20,437 nt of DNA from JBMZCV01 sp049613665 (lineage in GTDB: Bacteria > Bacteroidota > Bacteroidia > Chitinophagales > UBA2359): positions 1-20,437 of the forward strand of contig JBMZCV010000084.1 of assembly GCA_049613665.1 (NCBI GenBank). The letters are read 5' to 3'. The translations under genes were made by a program, and so were the position numbers. The notes beneath the pieces were generated by a model, which worked only from the letters and a program-made list of their open reading frames with translations, ran no database searches and had not been told where the DNA came from. Below are positions 15,471 through 20,437 of the stretch, in pieces (position 1 is the first letter of the stretch; the number at the start of each line of letters is the position of its first letter).

Positions 15471-15824
15471 TTATTCAAAAACATATAACTCACCGCAAAA
15501 TTCTTCTTCGCATTTGCTCATACTATTAATAGCTTTTAAGCAAAATGTGTATTTTCCTTCTTCTTGATAAGTATGTTTTGCTTTAACTTGTTTTGACTTG
15601 TTGTCGTCGCCAAAGTTCCATTCAATATCATCATAATTCCCTAATGAAATATTGGAAAAATCAACCGTAAGTTGATTAACTTCATATTCAAAAGCAATTT
15701 TTATATTACAAATATCGTTTTTATCTTTATTGTTATTAGCATCATTAGCACTAACAAGATTGATTTGAACAAACGTTAAATTGATAAGGAGGCAGATAAA
15801 AAAACTAGATAAGAATGCTCTCAT
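15471..15824 (-). CDS. Small secreted PKD-domain protein
   Basis: This 117-aa protein has a signal peptide (FLSSFFICLLINLTFVQINL up to about residue 26). The mature part is a single PKD-type Ig fold: the signature IEWNFGDDNKSKQVKAKHTY, then EEGKYTFCLKAINSMSKCEEEFCGELYVFE. Two or more cysteines near the C-terminus could form a disulphide. In Bacteroidota PKD domains are usually parts of large adhesins or gliding-secreted proteins; a free single domain with no sorting domain or lipobox is less usual. It ends in the domain without truncation, and a terminator follows. Role unknown. Confidence 0.75.
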   Translation of the reverse strand: MRAFLSSFFICLLINLTFVQINLVSANDANNNKDKNDICNIKIAFEYEVNQLTVDFSNISLGNYDDIEWNFGDDNKSKQVKAKHTYQEEGKYTFCLKAINSMSKCEEEFCGELYVFE

Positions 15825-16346
15825 AAGAAATTAAAATTAATTTTTTAGTAGTAAATAGTCAAACAAAAATAATATGACATCTTGTTGAAATAAACATATT
15901 AATTGTTAATGTGTAGCAACGAATTTGTCTATCAAAAAATAATGTTTGGCATTTAAATTCGGTTCAGTATATTGTTTCCAAATATGATGCCAATAAAATT
16001 TCAGTTGCAAACTTGCACAAAAACTTGACTTTTTTTTGACAGTATAATATATCGCTTTTTTCTTATTGTTTTGATAGTAAAATTTGTTGAATGTACTTTC
16101 AAATAAAGAAATAAGTAAGGTAATTAAACGGATTGAAGCCTTAATTGTTATTTTTTTTTGAAAGATAAATACCTTTGCTTATTTTAGCTTTTTTAAGTAG
16201 TCGAACAAATTTATTTTACAAATTGTAGAAGCTAGCATATTTTGTGTTCAAGATGTTAGCACAAGTCATTCATTTATATAAGTAGTGCTTGGCACTTAGT
16301 ATCAAAAACAACATTTAAGCAACCATTTAACTTGGCATTATTTGTG
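15825..16346. other. Divergent intergenic region
   Basis: This AT-rich gap of 522 bp lies between divergent genes and has no supportable ORF. CAAAAATA at 15864-15871 is a -7 match (TATTTTTG on the minus strand) for the PKD gene, but it has no clear -33 partner. A better plus-strand promoter is listed separately. TTGACTTTTTTTTGACAGTA followed by TAATAT near 16024-16047 resembles sigma70 boxes but at the wrong spacing. Confidence 0.4.
16145..16177 (+). promoter_or_regulatory. Bacteroidota-type promoter for the histidine kinase gene
   Basis: TTG at 16145-16147 and TACCTTTG at 16170-16177 give TTG-N22-TAnnTTTG. The predicted leader to the ATG at 16347 is long, about 160 nt. Confidence 0.5.
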
Positions 16347-19300
16347 ATGCTTATTTTGGTAGTTTCTAAATCAACAAACAAAATCATTTTGCTACACAAT
16401 ATTTTGACATATCAAAACCGCTTGCTGATTGTTAGCCTTGTTTTATTTTTGGCTTCTTTTGCCGTTATACGTTGGGAGCAAAAGCCTATCAAATTAGAAA
16501 CTATTGCCACAAAAGCAGCACAAGACCTAAAAAAATTAGAACAAGATTTTTATGAAACTGCCGATGATGCAGTTTTAGTAAAACGACTCGCTACTGAGCA
16601 ATATAGTTTCAGAGATTTGGAAGCCTTTTTCGAAAAAACATATACTTTTTTGGTGTATAACAATAAAAAGCTTGTTTTTTGGAACAATAATGAAGTTGTG
16701 CCTTTGTATAAAGATATTAGTTTTTATGAAGAAGGAGCAGATTTTTTTAGCTTGCCAAATAGTAGTTATCAAATTGTTAAAAAGCAGTGGGACAGCACTT
16801 ATATCGACATGTCGAAAATTACGGTTGTCGGTTTGCAATTGATACGGTATAGTCATGAAGCAGAAAACAAATATCTCAAAAATAAGATTAATCCAAGCCT
16901 GGATATTGCGAAGGAAGTGAAAATTAGCACTCAAAACGGTAGTCAGAGTGTTGCTTTGTCGAGCAAAAAACTGAAACAGCCCTTGTATATTAGCCACGAC
17001 AATGTAGCATTGAGCAAAAAAGTGAGTTATTGGGCTATTTTATTACAAACTATAAGCATTTTTCTTTTGTTACTGGTTTTGAATCACATCGCTTTGAATA
17101 TAGCGAAAGAACGCAGTCCGCTCAATGGTTTTCTATTTTTAACCGCAACTTTTGTGCTTATAAAAGTTGTGATGAACTATGCCAAATTGCCCATAGGCAT
17201 CTATCATTTAAAGCTCTTTGAGCCAACAGATATAAGCACATCTATTGGCTTGCTGTCTTCTACTGGCGACCTCTTTTTTGCAGCGATTATATTTTTGTGG
17301 TTGATTGCTTTTTTTCATATCAAAGTGCATTTCAATCTTAAAAATAGTGGCAATCTCAAAATCCGCTTGCGATATTATGTTACATTGATGAGTATTGTTT
17401 CTTTGGCGGCTTTCCTGATTTATTATATGATTCGGTCGCAAATCATGCAGTTCAACAATTCACTCGATATTAGCAATATCTTTGTTTCTTTCGATACCGT
17501 GACATTCATTGCTATGCTTACTTTGGCTTTTGTGCTTATTGGTTTTTTCTTTATATGCCAAAAAATAGCAGTTTTAATTGAACAACTTCAACTTTCGCTC
17601 AAAAATAGAGTGTTGGGTTTGGGTGTTATTTTACTATTGTATCTTTTAAGTTTGTTTTTTATTTCCTTTCAAAAAGAACATTTATATGTATTGGCTTGGG
17701 TTTTGGTGTTTGCAGCACGAATAAATATATTTTCTTCGGCTTCCTATAAGCAAATTTCGCCTAGTCGTTTGGCTTTTTGGGTCTTCTTTTTCTCTTCATT
17801 TGCTGCCTTATTGATTTATAGTTTTACGATAGAAAAGGAGAATGAAAACCGTGAGAAATATGCCGACAAAATTGCTATACAAGAAGATACCGTAACGGAA
17901 TTTTGGTTTGAAGAAGCAGCAAAAAAAATTATGATAAATGATGATATTGTTATTAAATATTTTTCTAACAATCCATTATTGCCTGAAAAAGAACTTGTCA
18001 AACGTATCAAAAAATTATATTTAAACACACATTTCGACAAATATGGCATTACTATTTTGCCATTTAATAAAGAAGGTGGTTTAATAAAACATGAAGATAA
18101 AACGGTTATTCTAAAAGATTTTGAAGAAAGAATACGATATAAAGGTATTCACACAAATAATAATTATCTTTATTTGATGGCCAACAACGAAGGAGGCTAC
18201 AATTATTTGGCAAAATTGCCTATTTTCAATCCTAAAGCAGAAATTCCTTCTCCTATCGGTTTTATGGTCATTGAGCTAAATCCAAAATCGAATGAGCAAG
18301 CCAATGTTTATCCCGAGTTAATTATTGAAGACAAATTTCGTGAGCCAGAAGAGTTTTTAGATTACAGTTATGCTGTATATAACAATAATCTCTTAGAAAG
18401 TTCAAAAGGCAGTTATGCCTACAATAGTCAGCAAGATTCGAGTATTGCCAAAAATGCAAAGCCTTATAAATATATTCGCAAAAATGACTTTTCGCACCTA
18501 ATTTATGTGCCAGAAAGCGATATGGAACGCAATACCAAAATCATTATGGTATCTTACAATTCCAATAATGTGATGAAATTGCTGTCGCTTATTTCTTATC
18601 TTTTTGTATTTGCATTTGGATTTCTGTTTATTATTATTGGTATCAATTCCATATTTAAGAGTAGCGACGATAAGCTGGATATTCGAGATTTGATATATTC
18701 TTCTTTGCGAAAACGGATTAACTTTGCGATGTTGGTTACCATATTTATATCGTTTTTGGTTATTGGAGCGGTTACTGTCAATTATTTTTACAACAGAGCG
18801 GCTGATTATCATAGAAAAAGACTCGATGAGAAACAAAAAGAAATTTTAGCTTCTATCAATGATATGAGAAGCCGAAAACGAGCCGAAAATGAAGAAAAAG
18901 TAATCAACAAGAAGTTGGTTGAAGGTGATGAGATAGATGAAATTGTGAAAACACTTTCCAAAATTCATTCTATCGACATCAACTTATTTAATCCAAATGG
19001 CGACTTATTGACTTGTTCGCAGCCTTTGATTTTCGAGAATCATTTGGTCTCTAAACAAATGCACCCTGCTGCTTATTTTGAGCTTTCAAAGCTACATCGA
19101 AGCCAATATGTGCAGTACGAAAAAATCGGTGATTTAACTTACTTAGCTGCTTATATGCCTATACATAATGAGCTGAAAACCAAAGTGTTAGGTTATTTAA
19201 ACTTACCTTATTTTGAGCAAGAAAAAGAGGTAAGAAGCGAAATTTCGACTTTTTTGGTAGCACTTATTAATTTGTATATGTTGCTATGGTTGGGAGCTGG

Positions 19301-20228
19301 ACTTATTGCTGTTTTTGTATCAAATTCTATCACAAATCCGTTGCGTATGATTAGCAACCGTTTGAAAGAAGTAGAATTGGGCGGGCAAAATGAGCTGCTG
19401 GAATGGCCAGATAAAGATGAAATTGGTGAGTTGGTCGAACAATATAACAAAACTATTATCGCTTTAGATGAAAGTGCAAAACTACTAGCAGAATCGGAAC
19501 GGAAATCTGCTTGGCAACAAATGGCTAGGCAAGTGGCTCACGAAATTAAAAATCCGCTTACGCCCATGAAATTGAGTGTGCAATATTTGCAAAGAGCCAT
19601 CAACAACAATCACCCAAATGTGCAAGCCCTTACAGAGCGAGTTGCTCGAACACTCATTGAACAAATAGATACGTTGTCTCGTATTGCTTCGGAGTTTTCC
19701 AATTTTGCTCAAATGCCAAAGCCAGTCAATGATGTGCATGATTTTAAAGCAATTATAGATAATGCCGTAAATTTATATAAAGATACTGACGACGATGAAG
19801 TTAGTATTTATGCCTTGCTACCAAAAGAAGAGTGTTTCGTTTTTGCAGATAAAGACCAACTTTTACGAGTGTTTAACAATTTGATAAAAAATGCTATTCA
19901 GGCTATTCCAGATGATAGAGATGGTGTTATTATGGTAAAAATGACGCAAGAAAATAATTTGGTAAAAGTAGAGGTAAACGATAATGGTAGTGGTATTGAT
20001 GAAGAGAAAAGAGAAAAGGTTTTTGTGCCAAATTTTACGACCAAAAACTCTGGTATGGGTTTGGGCTTGGCTATGTCTCGCCAAATTGTAGGAGCAGCAA
20101 AAGGCAAAATATGGTTTGAAACCGTAGTAGATGAAGGCACTAGCTTTTTTGTCGAATTGCCTACTATTGAGCCAGAAGCATCCGATGATTTGTATGTCGC
20201 TTCTTCTTCCTCATCTTCTATTTTTTAG
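16347..20228 (+). CDS. Large multi-pass membrane histidine kinase, NtrY-like
   Basis: This 1293-aa sensor kinase begins at the ATG at 16347 (a TTG five codons earlier is also open). The N-terminal half is a membrane module of about 10 hydrophobic helices, with a long loop after the first and a cluster between about 225 and 495. A probable extracytoplasmic domain follows (about 500-745), then two more helices (about 750-815), a second sensor-like domain (about 820-970; INLFNPNGDLLTCSQ), and a last helix (about 970-993). The cytoplasmic part has HAMP (NSITNPLRMISNRL), the H-box VAHEIKNPLTPMKLS with phospho-acceptor His1065, the N-box NLIKNAIQAIPD, DNGSGI, and NFTTKNSGMGLGLAMSRQIV. The AWQQMARQVAHEIKNPLTPM sequence is typical of NtrY kinases. 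No response regulator is adjacent. Signal unknown. Confidence 0.93.
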   Translation: MLILVVSKSTNKIILLHNILTYQNRLLIVSLVLFLASFAVIRWEQKPIKLETIATKAAQDLKKLEQDFYETADDAVLVKRLATEQYSFRDLEAFFEKTYTFLVYNNKKLVFWNNNEVVPLYKDISFYEEGADFFSLPNSSYQIVKKQWDSTYIDMSKITVVGLQLIRYSHEAENKYLKNKINPSLDIAKEVKISTQNGSQSVALSSKKLKQPLYISHDNVALSKKVSYWAILLQTISIFLLLLVLNHIALNIAKERSPLNGFLFLTATFVLIKVVMNYAKLPIGIYHLKLFEPTDISTSIGLLSSTGDLFFAAIIFLWLIAFFHIKVHFNLKNSGNLKIRLRYYVTLMSIVSLAAFLIYYMIRSQIMQFNNSLDISNIFVSFDTVTFIAMLTLAFVLIGFFFICQKIAVLIEQLQLSLKNRVLGLGVILLLYLLSLFFISFQKEHLYVLAWVLVFAARINIFSSASYKQISPSRLAFWVFFFSSFAALLIYSFTIEKENENREKYADKIAIQEDTVTEFWFEEAAKKIMINDDIVIKYFSNNPLLPEKELVKRIKKLYLNTHFDKYGITILPFNKEGGLIKHEDKTVILKDFEERIRYKGIHTNNNYLYLMANNEGGYNYLAKLPIFNPKAEIPSPIGFMVIELNPKSNEQANVYPELIIEDKFREPEEFLDYSYAVYNNNLLESSKGSYAYNSQQDSSIAKNAKPYKYIRKNDFSHLIYVPESDMERNTKIIMVSYNSNNVMKLLSLISYLFVFAFGFLFIIIGINSIFKSSDDKLDIRDLIYSSLRKRINFAMLVTIFISFLVIGAVTVNYFYNRAADYHRKRLDEKQKEILASINDMRSRKRAENEEKVINKKLVEGDEIDEIVKTLSKIHSIDINLFNPNGDLLTCSQPLIFENHLVSKQMHPAAYFELSKLHRSQYVQYEKIGDLTYLAAYMPIHNELKTKVLGYLNLPYFEQEKEVRSEISTFLVALINLYMLLWLGAGLIAVFVSNSITNPLRMISNRLKEVELGGQNELLEWPDKDEIGELVEQYNKTIIALDESAKLLAESERKSAWQQMARQVAHEIKNPLTPMKLSVQYLQRAINNNHPNVQALTERVARTLIEQIDTLSRIASEFSNFAQMPKPVNDVHDFKAIIDNAVNLYKDTDDDEVSIYALLPKEECFVFADKDQLLRVFNNLIKNAIQAIPDDRDGVIMVKMTQENNLVKVEVNDNGSGIDEEKREKVFVPNFTTKNSGMGLGLAMSRQIVGAAKGKIWFETVVDEGTSFFVELPTIEPEASDDLYVASSSSSSIF

Positions 20229-20287
20229 TCTTTTAAATCAATGGTTCGGACATTTATAAGTAGTTGGACAGAAATAATGACACTTCT

Positions 20288-20327
20288 CGTTGGAGCTAAC
20301 ACACTGATTATCAATGCGTTAGCAACG
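20288..20327. other. Imperfect inverted repeat after the kinase gene
   Basis: CGTT and GCTAAC (20288-20300, with a GGA bulge) pair with GTTAGCAACG (20318-20327), making a 10-bp stem with a 17-nt loop that contains TGATTATCA. There is no U-run. It could be a weak terminator for the kinase gene, or flanking sequence of the IS that begins 15 bp later. Confidence 0.35.
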
Positions 20328-20355
20328 AATCGACCGTTTATTCAGCTATTTCCAC

Positions 20356-20390
20356 TTTGACTTTTTAATGATAAAAAATTTATATTTTTG
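20356..20390 (+). promoter_or_regulatory. Promoter inside the IS terminus
   Basis: TTTG at 20356-20359, inside the terminal repeat, and TATTTTTG at 20383-20390 give the Bacteroidota pattern with a 23-nt spacer. The -7 box ends 5 nt before the ATG, so the mRNA would be nearly leaderless. Confidence 0.5.
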
Positions 20391-20395
20391 TATTT

Positions 20396-20437
20396 ATGGG
20401 AACACGAAGTTATCAAAGCTATCGTAATAGCGTACAA
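20396..20437 (+). CDS. Start of a probable transposase gene (partial)
   Basis: Only 14 codons are visible (MGTRSYQSYRNSVQ), continuing off the window. The call as transposase rests on position, just inside an IS-like terminus and behind its promoter, and not on the residues, which are too few to identify a family. Confidence 0.45.
   Translation, partial: MGTRSYQSYRNSVQ

Larger units (their letters stand above)
20342..20437 (+). mobile_element. Left end of an insertion sequence, cut by the window edge
   Basis: The stretch starts with TCAGCTATTTCCACTTTGAC, which agrees at 16 of 19 positions without gaps with the terminus of MITE copy A (read on the minus strand, TCAGCTATTCTCGCTTTGAA). An ORF begins 54 bp inside with a promoter directly before it, the usual layout of an IS left end. 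The right end, transposase catalytic residues and target duplication lie outside the window, so the IS family cannot be named. Confidence 0.55.

Noticed and set aside
3188..16301. Identical 14-mer CTTGGCACTTAGTA at 3188-3201 and 16288-16301
   Set aside because: The flanks do not align, there is no inverted or tandem structure, and a single shared 14-mer in 20 kb is near what chance allows.
15911..20331. TAGCAACGAAT shared by the region near 15913 and 20321
   Set aside because: Eleven bases only, with no similarity on either side.
1..20437. CRISPR array, tRNA or rRNA genes
   Set aside because: I saw no regularly spaced direct repeats outside the LRR gene and the heptamer array, and no tRNA-like cloverleaf or rRNA sequence on either strand.

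Overview
The window looks like chromosome of an AT-rich member of the Bacteroidota, probably a Cytophagales-type marine or aquatic lineage (inference). The signs are: lipoproteins with acidic residues directly after the lipobox cysteine; a SLBB-rich Wza-type exporter; an OmpP1/FadL-type barrel; repeated matches to the Bacteroidota promoter pattern TTG-N19..23-TAnnTTTG; and LRR proteins of the LPKEIGELKNL type. I see no rRNA, tRNA or CRISPR array.

Layout. Positions 1-1900 hold a leucine-rich-repeat protein with a DnaJ-like Cys-rich tail, followed 27 bp later by an intact XisI-family gene and a strong terminator. Positions 1976-4490 hold two single-gene units for probable surface lipoproteins, each with its own terminator; the first is preceded by a promoter and a terminator-like leader hairpin. 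Positions 4618-10461 (+) hold cell-envelope genes: an 842-aa polysaccharide export protein, an Asn/Tyr-rich secreted protein, and an OmpP1/FadL-like outer-membrane protein. Positions 10529-15824 (-) hold a PD-(D/E)XK-like nuclease of unknown family, a SAM methyltransferase with an N-terminal Cys4 knuckle, DNA topoisomerase III with two C-terminal zinc ribbons, and a small secreted PKD protein. Positions 16347-20228 (+) hold a giant NtrY-like membrane histidine kinase. The window ends inside an insertion sequence whose transposase starts at 20396.

The most notable structure is not a gene. A family of short non-coding inverted-repeat elements (MITE-like, about 150-185 bp) occurs at 1-104 (cut by the window edge), 3426-3610 and 12471-12618. 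The two complete copies have related terminal inverted repeats, a shared core of about 75 bp, and 9-10 bp direct repeats flanking them that look like target-site duplications. Their terminal sequence (TCAGCTATTxTCxCTTTGA) closely matches the left end of the insertion sequence at 20342, which suggests that this IS or a relative mobilises the small elements. All three copies sit just upstream of a gene and have the same orientation relative to it. The copy at 1-104 ends exactly where the LRR reading frame opens, so that gene may have lost its original 5' end.

Functional links between neighbours are weak. Most genes seem to be single transcription units, and the only tight pair is LRR plus XisI. 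All function calls are read from motifs without database searches.
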